From: Bacillota bacterium
GTDB taxonomy: Bacteria; Bacillota; Clostridia; Christensenellales; CAG-138
Reading direction: 5' to 3'
DNA length: 64,000 nucleotides
Assembly (NCBI GenBank): GCA_016286445.1
Contig: JAEESS010000005.1
Span: 18,535-82,534 of the forward strand
Shown here: piece by piece, positions 40,522-49,266 of the stretch
Layout: each line of letters begins with the position of its first letter
Position numbering within the stretch: the first letter of the stretch is position 1
Made by a program: the position numbers and the translations under genes
Notes under the pieces: generated by a model
Seen by the model: only the letters and a program-made list of their open reading frames with translations
Database searches by the model: none
Told to the model about the DNA's origin: nothing

Positions 40522-43500
40522 TTATTTCACCTTGCAGCTCTTGACGTTTGACCAGCCGCCGAAGTAGGTCATGCCGTTGAACACATGATACGAGCGCACG
40601 CGGACGTAGTAGGTCTTGCCGGTCGTCAGGCTCTTGATCACCGTCGACGCTGTCTTCGGGTTTGTGATCTTCACCGCCTTTGCGTTCTGCGTGAACGCGG
40701 CGTTCGTTGCGTACTGGACCTGATAGCCCGTGAAGTTCGAGGAACCCGCCCACTTGACCGTCATCTGCTTCTTGCCCGCCGTCACACTGTTCAGCGTTCT
40801 GGTGGTGATACGGACCGTGGTCTTCAGCGGTCCGACCTCGCCGAGGTTGAAGTTGTCGCCGACGTTTCCGCCGATCCATGTATTGGTTACGGGATCCAGA
40901 CGCTTGTTGAAGTACGCCTTGATGCCGTATTGATACCGCGTGCCGGCATAGACCTTGGTATCAAGCCAATTGAGCTCTTTGGTGTTGTTCCAGCGCACAA
41001 AGTCCGTCCAGCCGTTGGTGGTGGAGCTCCACGCTCTGCGATAGATGACATAGCCGTCCGCACCCGCAACCTTGCTCCAGCTGAGCTTGATGCCGTCCTT
41101 GACGTTTGCGACCGTCGTGGTCGTCGTGGGCTGCAGATAGATCTTGAACGATCCGCGGCAAACGCCCTCGTAATCGCCCTTGAACGTCACGAACACATAG
41201 CCCGTGCCGGCCGCTGTATTCTCCTTATACTCGTAATCGTAGAACTCGGGATCGATCACAAGATCGTATTGATTCTTCACCGTAAACCGCGGCGTCTGCG
41301 CACTGCCGTTTGCGATCACATACGGCGTCGCGCCCTTGAACTTGACGTCCTCCGCGTTCCATTCGACCTTTCCGCTGACTGCTTCGATCAGATAATGCCA
41401 TGTCGCGTTGATCAGATCCGCATTCCATCCGATCGCGTTGTCAATCGTCAGGTGCAGTTCCCGATCCGACCTGGTCCCGTTGTAATAGACGTCTGACAGA
41501 CTGTCGCATCTTGTGAATGCATACCCCGCGATCTCGGCAATACCGCTGCCGAGACGGATCGTCGCAAGACCCGTGCATACTCTGAATGCTTCCTCTTTGA
41601 TGACGGTTACACTGTCCGGAACGGTGAACTCGGTCAGGCTTGTGCATCCGATGAACATACCGTTCTCGATCACGGTCAGCGTATTCGGCAGCGTGACCGA
41701 GGCAAGGCTTTCGCATCCCCAGAAGCATTCTTTTTCAAGGTTTGTCACGCTGTCCGGGATCGTGATCTCTGTCAGGCTCTTATTGCCGTAGAACGCTTCG
41801 CTTCCGATGCTGACGACACCGTTCCCGAGCGAAACGGAAGTCAGCTCTTCACAATGCTTGAACGCACCGACGCCGATGTACCGTACGCTGTCGGGAAGGA
41901 CCGCCGTTTTGATCTCCTTCTGGAAGAACGCATTGCGCGCGATCACAGTCGTCCCTTCCTCCACATTGACCGACTCCGGATACGTTCCCTTATATCCGAG
42001 AAGAATATAACCGAGACAGATCGGACCGTCAGCCTGCGCATTCAGCCACGCGGTTTCCTCAAACGTACTGTACAGGGAGTTTCCTACCCCGTAGATATCC
42101 GTGATCCCGCTGCCGATGCTGATCTCCGAAAGCTCTGTGCAGTTTTTGAACGCACACGAACCGACCGTCGTTACGCTGTCCGGCAATTCGATCGTTCCAA
42201 GAACAAAGCAGTTTTCAAACGCGCTGTATCCGATGCTCTGCAATCCGTTCGGAAGCGACACAGAGCTGAGTCTGTCGCAGCGATAAAACGCATAGGTCCC
42301 GATGCTTGTGACGCCGTCCTGGATCTCAATACTGCGGATGGGCAGGAATCTCCACGGTACAAGATCCGCGTATATTCCGAAGTTCCACATCTCTCCGCTG
42401 CCGGTGATCGTCAGCGTACCGGTTGACGGATCAAAGGACCAATAGACTTCGTCGCCGCACTGACCGGAATATGCTTCCGTCGTAAAGTGCCACTCGGCGT
42501 TCAGAAGGTCCTCGTTCCCTGCCGCAATGTCGATGTTTTCCTTTTGCTCCTCGGTGCTGCCGTAATAGACGTCCTTCAGATTCCCGCAATGCGCAAAGGC
42601 GTTCTCGCCGATCTCCGTGACGCTTGCCGGAAGCGACACCGATGCGATCGCACTGTCCGAATCATAATCGTCATCATCGAAGTAGTTGGAGTCAAAGGTG
42701 CCTTCCGGGATCGAAGCGATGCCCTCATCCAGGATCACGGACAGCGGCTTCCGATCGGGGAGCGCAGACACCCATCCTTGCTCTTCTTCATCCCAATACA
42801 TGTCTTCCGTATACCAATACCAGAACAGCAGATCTTCGATCATGTAAACATTGATTTCGCCGGAACCGGCAGTCAGATGCAGCTCTTCCAGCGAATAACA
42901 GCCTCTGTAAGTATGCTCATAAGGATGTTGATCACACGGTATCGTCAAAGACCGAAGCTTCTGGCAATCGGCGAAAGCACCGTCTCCTTCCGCTCCGTCG
43001 TTGTATCCGAAATATGTCTCGCTTCCCTCGATTACGACCGTTTCCAACGCAGTGCAGTTTTCAAAAGCACCGCCCCATACATTCTCTACACCGTCCGGAA
43101 TGGTTACAGACGTCAATCCGCTCCCCGAAAAAGACCATCCGTCAATGACCGTCACGCTGTCCGGAATGGTCACGGAGGTTAGTTTTCTCGCAGCACAGAA
43201 CGCATTTCCTTTTATCCACGTCACGCTGTCCGGGATCACATAGCTGCTGCCATCCTTCTGCGGCGGATACGCATAAAGCTCTGTTCCGTCCATGCTGAAC
43301 AGAACGCCGTCGGTCACGCGGAAGGATGAATTGTTGGGATCGACCGTGATCTCCTGCAGATTGTGCGACCACGCAAAAGGATTCCAGCCGATCTCCGCGA
43401 CGCTTCTGCCGATATGCGCGGAAACGAGGTTCGGTAAGAGATCGAAGGCGCTGCCGGGAATGCAGGTAACGCCGTCCCCGACAACGACTCTGCGAATGAC

Positions 43501-44619
43501 GTATTGCAAATCAAACCAACCCATGGTATTGCTTATTTCCCCGGTTCCGTAGATCGTCAGCGTGCCGGTGGATTCATCAAAAGTCCAGTATACACCGTCG
43601 CCGCACTCACCGGACGTTACGGAATACTCTGCGACATAGGTGACTTCCTCTTTCTCCGTACTCGCGGTGTATACCTTGGTATCCGTAATGAAATCGTAGT
43701 ACTCATCACCGAGCCAGTTGACGAAATAACCGTACCAGCCGGCGAAGGCATATCCTTCTGCGTCCGGCGCGGTCAGCGTGAACTGCTCGCCCGGGAAGAT
43801 GATATCCTCCGGAGAAACGGCGACGTCGCCGACCGGGGTTTCTCCGCACACGGCGGTCGCGTGCACCGTGACCGTCTTGACGGTCGTGCCGTCGCTGAAA
43901 GCAAGATTGTAGAGCACAGATTCGTCGCCCGGGCCGTACACATGCTTACCCGCAAGATACGGAAGATCCAGCTCGCGCTCGCCCGCGCGGTAATACGCCA
44001 TCATGTTCGGACAACCGCTGATATCAATCTTCTGGATCGGCGAATCGCAAAGATCCAGCCAATCCAACAGCGGATTATGCGAGAGATCGACCGCCGTCAG
44101 ATTTGTGGCGTTGATCGTCAGCCTTGCGAGCTTCGTATTCTGCGTGACGTCCAGCGTCGAGACACCGGTGAAGCCGACGCTCAAGTCTTCCAGATCCTTC
44201 AGCATGGTCACGTCGATGCTGCCGAGTTGATTGCAGGCAAGATCGACGACCTTAAGCTTTATATTCGCGGAAAGATCCACGCTTGTCAGCGCACCGGATT
44301 CGCTGAACGTGAACGGATCGCAGTATAGCTCTTCAAGATTCGGAAAATGTTCGACGCCCCGAAGCGAAGCGATCTCGCCGGTTCCGCATTCGATCACCGT
44401 GACCGCCGCTGCCTGTGCTTCGGTCATGTAATACCCACCGCTCGCGTTTCCTGAGACGTCGAGGTTGTTGACGATCCAGTCCCGAAATTCCGCGTCCGGG
44501 AAATTGGTCTCATTGATCTCAAGATAGCGTCCGTCCGCCTGCGCGGCATGCGGCTGCACAGCGGGCAGCATCGCCGCAAGCATGACGAAGCAGAGCACAA
44601 AGGCAAGACACTTTTTCAT
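40522..44619 (-). CDS. Large secreted leucine-rich repeat surface protein
   Basis: The 1365-residue product has a signal peptide (MKKCLAFVLCFVMLAAMLPA). The N-terminus YLEINETNFPDAEFRDW plus an internalin-like LRR block matches the start of the protein at 24146. Three further sections follow: an InlB-like beta-repeat segment (VSPEDIIFPGEQFTLTAPD), two CGDxVYW(S/T)FD-(P/E)STGTLTI modules, and BspA-type LRR_5 repeats. The shared C-terminal beta/Fn3 module ends WSNVKSCKVK. So it combines the N-terminus of one relative with the middle and C-terminus of another. CGGAGGG precedes the ATG and a good promoter lies upstream. Role in adhesion is inferred. Confidence 0.88.
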   Translation of the reverse strand: MKKCLAFVLCFVMLAAMLPAVQPHAAQADGRYLEINETNFPDAEFRDWIVNNLDVSGNASGGYYMTEAQAAAVTVIECGTGEIASLRGVEHFPNLEELYCDPFTFSESGALTSVDLSANIKLKVVDLACNQLGSIDVTMLKDLEDLSVGFTGVSTLDVTQNTKLARLTINATNLTAVDLSHNPLLDWLDLCDSPIQKIDISGCPNMMAYYRAGERELDLPYLAGKHVYGPGDESVLYNLAFSDGTTVKTVTVHATAVCGETPVGDVAVSPEDIIFPGEQFTLTAPDAEGYAFAGWYGYFVNWLGDEYYDFITDTKVYTASTEKEEVTYVAEYSVTSGECGDGVYWTFDESTGTLTIYGTGEISNTMGWFDLQYVIRRVVVGDGVTCIPGSAFDLLPNLVSAHIGRSVAEIGWNPFAWSHNLQEITVDPNNSSFRVTDGVLFSMDGTELYAYPPQKDGSSYVIPDSVTWIKGNAFCAARKLTSVTIPDSVTVIDGWSFSGSGLTSVTIPDGVENVWGGAFENCTALETVVIEGSETYFGYNDGAEGDGAFADCQKLRSLTIPCDQHPYEHTYRGCYSLEELHLTAGSGEINVYMIEDLLFWYWYTEDMYWDEEEQGWVSALPDRKPLSVILDEGIASIPEGTFDSNYFDDDDYDSDSAIASVSLPASVTEIGENAFAHCGNLKDVYYGSTEEQKENIDIAAGNEDLLNAEWHFTTEAYSGQCGDEVYWSFDPSTGTLTITGSGEMWNFGIYADLVPWRFLPIRSIEIQDGVTSIGTYAFYRCDRLSSVSLPNGLQSIGYSAFENCFVLGTIELPDSVTTVGSCAFKNCTELSEISIGSGITDIYGVGNSLYSTFEETAWLNAQADGPICLGYILLGYKGTYPESVNVEEGTTVIARNAFFQKEIKTAVLPDSVRYIGVGAFKHCEELTSVSLGNGVVSIGSEAFYGNKSLTEITIPDSVTNLEKECFWGCESLASVTLPNTLTVIENGMFIGCTSLTEFTVPDSVTVIKEEAFRVCTGLATIRLGSGIAEIAGYAFTRCDSLSDVYYNGTRSDRELHLTIDNAIGWNADLINATWHYLIEAVSGKVEWNAEDVKFKGATPYVIANGSAQTPRFTVKNQYDLVIDPEFYDYEYKENTAAGTGYVFVTFKGDYEGVCRGSFKIYLQPTTTTTVANVKDGIKLSWSKVAGADGYVIYRRAWSSTTNGWTDFVRWNNTKELNWLDTKVYAGTRYQYGIKAYFNKRLDPVTNTWIGGNVGDNFNLGEVGPLKTTVRITTRTLNSVTAGKKQMTVKWAGSSNFTGYQVQYATNAAFTQNAKAVKITNPKTASTVIKSLTTGKTYYVRVRSYHVFNGMTYFGGWSNVKSCKVK

Positions 44620-44648
44620 ACGATACCCTCCGATAACAGTATAGGAAT

Positions 44649-44677
44649 ATTATACCATGCCGGTATCGCCTTAGCAA
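44649..44677 (-). promoter_or_regulatory. Promoter of the large LRR gene
   Basis: On the minus strand TTGCTA (44677-44672) and TATAAT (44654-44649) are 17 bases apart. Confidence 0.7.
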
Positions 44678-44745
44678 GAGTATTCATGTTCAAAACAGCC
44701 GTCACGATCGGATTTATGCTGATGCCGGCGTCGGTTGAACAGCAA

Positions 44746-44773
44746 AAAAGGGAGGAATTCCTCCTCCCTCTTA
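44746..44773 (-). terminator. Terminator after the 49-residue gene
   Basis: AGGGAGGA and TCCTCCCT pair (the minus-strand T-run follows), overlapping the last bases of the small gene at 44771. Confidence 0.65.
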
Positions 44774-44920
44774 AAGATGCATCATCCGTGTCGTCTTTTG
44801 GATGACCTTTTTTCCGTCGCGCTTCATGCGGCGCGGAATGTCCGGATACAGGGTGCACATCGCGGTCGCGGCTGCCGCCATGCCGACCGCCATGCCGATC
44901 CCGAGCATTGCCATTCGCAT
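44771..44920 (-). CDS. 49-residue membrane miniprotein
   Basis: A short gene starts at the ATG at 44920, with AGAGGTGATCGC upstream, a good ribosome site. The product begins with a Gly/Ala/Met-rich helix (MLGIGMAVGMAAAATAMCTL). A proline break and a basic tail (RRMKRDGKKVIQKTTRMM) follow, so it is probably a single-span membrane peptide. I do not recognise a family. It lies 49 bases after nifU and ends in its own terminator, so it may be the last gene of the isc operon. Confidence 0.6.
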   Translation of the reverse strand: MRMAMLGIGMAVGMAAAATAMCTLYPDIPRRMKRDGKKVIQKTTRMMHL

Positions 44921-44969
44921 GCGATCACCTCTTTCTTTTTTGAGGTTAGTATGCGAATTGATGCCGCAA

Positions 44970-45377
44970 TTATTCCGCCTTCGGCGCTTCCTCTTTTTGC
45001 TTGTTTTCTTTTTTTGCGCGATAATCCGCGATCGCCGCCTGCACAGCCTCCTGCGCAAGCACCGAGCAGTGGATCTTCACGGGCGGAAGTCCTTCGAGCG
45101 CTTCGACGACCGCTTCGTTCGTCAGCTTTTCGACCTCTGCAAGCGGTTTGCCCTTGATGAGTTCGGTCGCCATCGAGCTGGTCGCGATCGCCGCGCCGCA
45201 GCCGAAGGTCTTGAACTTGACGTCCTCAACGATCTCGTCGTCGTTGATCTTCAGAAACATCTGCATGATGTCGCCGCACTTGGCGTTGCCGACGGTGCCG
45301 ACGCCCGATGCGTCCGGGATCTCACCGACGTTTCTCGGATGCTGAAAATGATCCAAAACTTTTTCCGAATACTGCAT
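44970..45377 (-). CDS. nifU: Iron-sulfur cluster scaffold NifU/IscU-type
   Basis: The 135-residue protein builds [Fe-S] clusters with sulfur from the adjacent desulfurase. The three scaffold cysteines are visible in VGNAKCGDIMQM, KTFGCGAAIATSS and VKIHCSVLAQEA. The start YSEKVLDHFQHPRNVG is typical. Its ATG shares one base with the nifS stop (TAATG). The C-terminal Lys/Glu-rich tail (KKENKQKEEAPKAE) is dispensable-looking. Confidence 0.95.
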   Translation of the reverse strand: MQYSEKVLDHFQHPRNVGEIPDASGVGTVGNAKCGDIMQMFLKINDDEIVEDVKFKTFGCGAAIATSSMATELIKGKPLAEVEKLTNEAVVEALEGLPPVKIHCSVLAQEAVQAAIADYRAKKENKQKEEAPKAE

Positions 45378-46552
45378 TATTCCATTCCTCCTTTGGGATA
45401 AATCGGTGACATGTCTCTGAGCCGCTGCACGATCGGCGGCAGGACTTCGAGCACATAGTCGATCTCTTCTTCGGTCGTGAACTCAGAAAGCGTCATTCTG
45501 AGCGAACCGTTTGCTTCCTCGTGCGAAATGCCCATGGCGAGCAGCACATGCGACGGATCGAGCGAGCCGGACGTGCATGCCGATCCGGACGACGCCGCGA
45601 CGCCCTTGAGGTCGAGCATCAGAAGGATGCTCTCGCTTTCGATGTAGCGGATGCCGAAGTTGACGTTGTTCGGAAGCCGCTGCGTTCTGTGACCGTTCAG
45701 ATGCACGGTCTTGATCCGTTCCTCCACGCCCGCGATCAGCTTGTCTCTGAGCGCGGTCATCTTTTTCATGTTCGATTCGAGGTTTTCGGTCTGGATCTCC
45801 AGCGCCTTTGCAAGGCCCACGATGCCGGGGACGTTCTCCGTGCCCGCGCGCTTTTTGTTCTCCTGCCCGCCGCCGGTGATCATCGCCGGAACGCGGACGC
45901 CCTTCTTGATATAGACCGCGCCGACGCCCTTCGGACCGTGGAACTTGTGCGCCGTCAGCGTCAGAAGGTCGATGTTCATATCCTGCACGTCGACCGGGAT
46001 GTGTCCGATCGCCTGCACCGCGTCGGTGTGGAACAGCACGCCCGCCTCATGACAGACCGCGCCGATCTCCTTGACCGGCTCGATGGTGCCGACCTCGTTG
46101 TTCGCCATCATAACGGAGACGAGGATCGTTTCCGGACGGATCGCCGCGCGCACCGCCTCCGGATCGACGAGACCGTTTTCATCGACGTCCAGATAGGTAA
46201 CCGAAATAAGGCCCTTGTCCTCGAGCTCCTGCAGCGTGTGCAGGATCGCGTGATGCTCGATCTTCGACGTGATGATGTGATTGCCCTTTTTGCGGTACGC
46301 CTGCGCCACGCCGCGCAGGATCATGTTGTCGCCCTCGCTGCCGCCGCCGGTGAAGTAGATCTCCGACGGATTCGCCGCGTTCAGGCACTTTGCAACCGTG
46401 CGTCGGGCGTCGTCCAGTCCCTTGTGCGCATCGCGCGCGAAGCTGTGGAAGCTCGACGGATTGCCGTAAAACTCCGTGTAGTACGGGATCATCGCCTCGA
46501 TGACCTCGGGCAGGACCTTGGTGGTCGCTGCATTGTCAAGATAAACGTGCAT
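45377..46552 (-). CDS. nifS: Cysteine desulfurase, NifS/IscS type
   Basis: This PLP enzyme releases sulfur from cysteine for cluster assembly. The 391-residue product starts MHVYLDNAATTKVLPEVIEAM. The PLP lysine lies in TLTAHKFHGPKGVGA, and the active-site cysteine loop is AASSGSACTSGSLDPSHVL. HTDAVQAIGHIP and NEVGTIEPV are also conserved. Its start overlaps the end of the Rrf2 gene by 17 bases, so iscR-nifS-nifU form one transcript. Confidence 0.96.
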   Translation of the reverse strand: MHVYLDNAATTKVLPEVIEAMIPYYTEFYGNPSSFHSFARDAHKGLDDARRTVAKCLNAANPSEIYFTGGGSEGDNMILRGVAQAYRKKGNHIITSKIEHHAILHTLQELEDKGLISVTYLDVDENGLVDPEAVRAAIRPETILVSVMMANNEVGTIEPVKEIGAVCHEAGVLFHTDAVQAIGHIPVDVQDMNIDLLTLTAHKFHGPKGVGAVYIKKGVRVPAMITGGGQENKKRAGTENVPGIVGLAKALEIQTENLESNMKKMTALRDKLIAGVEERIKTVHLNGHRTQRLPNNVNFGIRYIESESILLMLDLKGVAASSGSACTSGSLDPSHVLLAMGISHEEANGSLRMTLSEFTTEEEIDYVLEVLPPIVQRLRDMSPIYPKGGME

Positions 46553-46982
46553 GTTCGATCCTCTTTTTCTGTTCGATATGATCTTCGGTAAGCTCTCCGA
46601 TGGTGGCTTCCAGAAGAACGGCGTTGATACGGCTCTGCAGCTTTAAAAACAGCGGACGCGCCGAGCAGGTGCAGGCGTTTTCGCACGGGTTTGCGTCGCT
46701 GCCGATGCAGTCGACGACGTCTGTGCTGCCCTCCAGCGCGCGCAAGACCTCCAGAACGCTGATCTTCTGCGGTTCCCTCGTCAAGAGATATCCGCCCGCT
46801 TTGCCGCGCGCAGTCTTTACGATCCCCGCATTCTTCAGCGAGCGCATGAGCTGCTCGAGATACGCCTCGGAAATGCCCTGTTCCGTCGCGACCGCGGCAA
46901 GCGACACGGGACCTTCCCCGTATCTTGCCGCAAGCTCTACGACCGCCCGCAATCCGTATGTGCCTTTCGTTGAAAACTTCAT
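46536..46982 (-). CDS. iscR: Rrf2 family regulator, IscR-like
   Basis: The 148-residue protein has the Rrf2 winged helix (MKFSTKGTYGLRAVVELAAR; QGISEAYLEQLMRSLKNAGI; KAGGYLLTREP). Three to four cysteines suited to bind an [Fe-S] cluster lie in VVDCIGSD, NPCENACTC. It heads the isc operon and probably senses cluster supply to control the operon, as IscR does in other bacteria; that role is inference. The ATG at 46982 follows AGGG at seven bases. Confidence 0.92.
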   Translation of the reverse strand: MKFSTKGTYGLRAVVELAARYGEGPVSLAAVATEQGISEAYLEQLMRSLKNAGIVKTARGKAGGYLLTREPQKISVLEVLRALEGSTDVVDCIGSDANPCENACTCSARPLFLKLQSRINAVLLEATIGELTEDHIEQKKRIEHARLS

Positions 46983-47011
46983 CGTTAAACCCTACCGTTT
47001 CACTCGGCTTT

Positions 47012-47040
47012 ATCATACAGGCATCGTTTCCCAATGTCAA
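47012..47040 (-). promoter_or_regulatory. Promoter of iscR-nifS-nifU with candidate operator
   Basis: On the minus strand TTGACA (47040-47035) and TATGAT (47017-47012) are 17 bases apart. Just downstream, over the expected start site, lies CCG-N7-CGG within GCCGAGTGAAACGGTAGGG, a possible Rrf2 operator. Confidence 0.7.
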
Positions 47041-47085
47041 GTATTTTACTCGCCTTTTGAAAATATACTTTCTCCGTTTTCTGCC

Positions 47086-47114
47086 GTGACAAGCGGTTTT
47101 TTCTGTGCTATGAT
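47086..47114 (+). promoter_or_regulatory. Promoter of the HAD/GNAT operon
   Basis: GTGACA (47086-47091) and TATGAT (47109-47114) are 17 bases apart, divergent from the iscR promoter. Confidence 0.65.
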
Positions 47115-47144
47115 AAAGAAAACAAACAAGCGAGGACACGATCG

Positions 47145-47849
47145 GTGATCAAAACGATTCTATGGGATGTCGACGAGACGCTTTTGGACTTCGGCGCGGC
47201 GCAGCGTGCGGCGCTGATCACGCTGTTTTCGGAGTTCGGGCTCGGTCCGTGTACGGACGCGATGGTCGCCCGCTACGATGCGATCAACCATATCTTCTGG
47301 CAGCGTCTCGAGCGCGGCGAGATCACAAAGCCCGAGGTCCTGATCGGCAGGTTCGAGCAGTTCTTTTCGGAGTACGGCATCGATCCCGCCGTTTCCGTGC
47401 CGTTCAACGACCGGTATCAGCTCTGCCTCGGCGACACGATCGTGTACCGGGACGACTGTCTCCGGCTTTTGGATTTTCTCCGGGGCAGGGTCCGGCAGTA
47501 CATTGTCAGTAACGGCACGGTCATCGCGCAGACGAAAAAGCTCGACCGGTCCGGCATCGGAAAACGCATGGACGGCGTGTTTCTGTCGGAAGCGCTCGAC
47601 GCGGAAAAGCCGAGCCCGGCGTTCTTTGACAAGGTTTTCGACGCGATCGGACCGGTCGACCGCAGCGAGGTCATGATCGTCGGCGATTCGCTGACGAGCG
47701 ACATGCAGGGCGGCATGAACGCGGGGATCGTGACCTGCTGGTACGATCCGAAAGGTGCGCCTGCGCCGGAGGGTTACCGGATCGATCATGTGATCGCAAA
47801 CCTTTGGGATCTTCTCCCGCTGCTCGGATTGACAAAGGAGGCGCTATGA
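47145..47849 (+). CDS. HAD hydrolase, YjjG-type nucleotidase
   Basis: The 234-residue protein carries the four HAD motifs: ILWDVDETLLDF (nucleophile Asp), YIVSNGTVIAQ, the lysine in DAEKPSPAFF, and MIVGDSLTSDMQGGMNAG. The pattern and size match YjjG-type noncanonical pyrimidine nucleotidases that clean up damaged nucleotides. The start is a GTG (47145) with GAGGA about nine bases upstream. It heads a five-gene run with ATGA overlap to the next gene. Confidence 0.88.
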   Translation: MIKTILWDVDETLLDFGAAQRAALITLFSEFGLGPCTDAMVARYDAINHIFWQRLERGEITKPEVLIGRFEQFFSEYGIDPAVSVPFNDRYQLCLGDTIVYRDDCLRLLDFLRGRVRQYIVSNGTVIAQTKKLDRSGIGKRMDGVFLSEALDAEKPSPAFFDKVFDAIGPVDRSEVMIVGDSLTSDMQGGMNAGIVTCWYDPKGAPAPEGYRIDHVIANLWDLLPLLGLTKEAL

Positions 47850-48313
47850 TCGGGATCGAAGAGATCGAATCGAAAGAGCTTCCCGCATTCTGGGACGCGC
47901 ATATCCGTTATCTGATCGACGACGGGATCATCTCGGACGAGGAGGATATTGCATACTTCTCCGGAGACGAATATCGCGGGATCATCGAAGCGCATATGCA
48001 GCGGGACCGCGATACGCATCATATCGTTTATTTTGTGCGCGGCGGCGAACGGATCGGCGCGGCGTCGTACTGCATCTACAAAAGCGAGGACGGCAAATGC
48101 TTTCTCCTCGATTTCTGGGTCTTCCCCGCCTTTCGCGGAAACGGCACGGGACATCGCTGCTTTCAAGCGCTTCGGCAATACGCGAAAGCGGACGGCGCGG
48201 GATACTATGAGATCAACAGCGAAAAGCCGGAATCCGTACGGTTCTGGAAATCGCTCGGATTCGTTGAAAACGGAACGGATGAATACGGGATGCCGCTGTT
48301 CATCCGTCGGTAA
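47846..48313 (+). CDS. GNAT acetyltransferase 1 of 3
   Basis: The 155-residue product overlaps the HAD gene by four bases and has AAAGGAGG upstream. The acetyl-CoA motif is LLDFWVFPAFRGNGTGHRCF and the C-terminal pattern SEKPESVRFWKSLGFVENG is typical. The N-terminus is acidic (IEEIESKELPAFWDAH). The substrate is unknown. Confidence 0.82.
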   Translation: MIGIEEIESKELPAFWDAHIRYLIDDGIISDEEDIAYFSGDEYRGIIEAHMQRDRDTHHIVYFVRGGERIGAASYCIYKSEDGKCFLLDFWVFPAFRGNGTGHRCFQALRQYAKADGAGYYEINSEKPESVRFWKSLGFVENGTDEYGMPLFIRR

Positions 48314-48325
48314 TCGGAGGTTTGT

Positions 48326-48784
48326 ATGATACGGATCGTTCGCAACGCGGAAGAAAAGCGCCGGATCGCGCGTCGGATCCTTGAAGCGCTGACCGATTGG
48401 TTCGGGATTCCCGAAGCGCGGGAAACCTACATCCGCGAAAGCGCAGATGAGATCATGGTCGCATCCTTTGATAACGACGCGCCGAACGGTTTCCTGTGTC
48501 TCAAAGAGACCGGAAAGGATACGGTCGAGCTTGCGGTCATGGGCGTTCTTCCGGAATACCACCGGAGAGGGATCGGCACTAAGCTCTTTGAAGCCGCAAA
48601 GGAGATCGCCGTCGAAAAGGGCTATTCCTTTTTGCAGGTGAAAACCGTACAGATGGGCAAATACGAGGAATACGACCGTACGAACCGGTTTTATCTTGCC
48701 CTCGGATTCAAAGAATTTGAGGTGATCCCAACGCTGTGGGACGAATGCAATCCCTGTCAGATCTATGTGATGTCGCTGAGGTGA
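48326..48784 (+). CDS. GNAT acetyltransferase 2 of 3
   Basis: The 152-residue product follows the first GNAT by 12 bases with GGAGG upstream. Motif A is VELAVMGVLPEYHRRGIGTK with FEAAKEIA, and the end NRFYLALGFKEFEVIPTLWD is typical of GNATs. The sequence family resembles GNATs annotated as ribosomal or antibiotic acetyltransferases, but the substrate cannot be told. Confidence 0.85.
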   Translation: MIRIVRNAEEKRRIARRILEALTDWFGIPEARETYIRESADEIMVASFDNDAPNGFLCLKETGKDTVELAVMGVLPEYHRRGIGTKLFEAAKEIAVEKGYSFLQVKTVQMGKYEEYDRTNRFYLALGFKEFEVIPTLWDECNPCQIYVMSLR

Positions 48785-48791
48785 AACGAAA

Positions 48792-49262
48792 ATGATCACG
48801 ATCAAGCAAATGAAAACCGACGATGAGATCCGCGGCAAGGCGTATGTCCACTGGCGCGGATGGCACGACGCGTATTCGGGACTGGTCAGCGCGGCATATC
48901 TTGAAAAGCTGACGCTCGAAAAATGCGAGCAGATGGCGTTCCAATGGCGTGAAAATATTCTCATCGCAAAGGACGGCGAGCGCGTCGTGGGCTTTTTAGG
49001 ATTCGGCGAAGCGGATCCCACTACAGGCGAGCTCTTTGCGCTGTACGTTCTGAAAGAATACTGGGGAACCGGCGCTGCGCAATCGCTGATGAACGCGGCG
49101 GCAGAGAGCCTTTCCGCTTACCCGAAGATCGGGCTTTGGGTGCTCAAAGAAAACCCACGCGCGATTCGCTTCTATGAAAAATGCGGGTTCCGGAAAACCG
49201 GCGAGGAAAAACATCTTCCCTCCGTCGGGGCGACGGAGATCCGGATGATCTGTATGAGGTGA
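48792..49262 (+). CDS. GNAT acetyltransferase 3 of 3
   Basis: The 156-residue product has an N-terminal KAYVHWRGWHDAYSGLVSA segment, then DGERVVGFLGFGEADP and ELFALYVLKEYWGTGAAQSL, the acetyl-CoA loop. The end LWVLKENPRAIRFYEKCGFR is the classic GNAT closing motif. It starts seven bases after the second GNAT behind GAGGTG. Confidence 0.87.
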   Translation: MITIKQMKTDDEIRGKAYVHWRGWHDAYSGLVSAAYLEKLTLEKCEQMAFQWRENILIAKDGERVVGFLGFGEADPTTGELFALYVLKEYWGTGAAQSLMNAAAESLSAYPKIGLWVLKENPRAIRFYEKCGFRKTGEEKHLPSVGATEIRMICMR

Positions 49263-49266
49263 CGAT

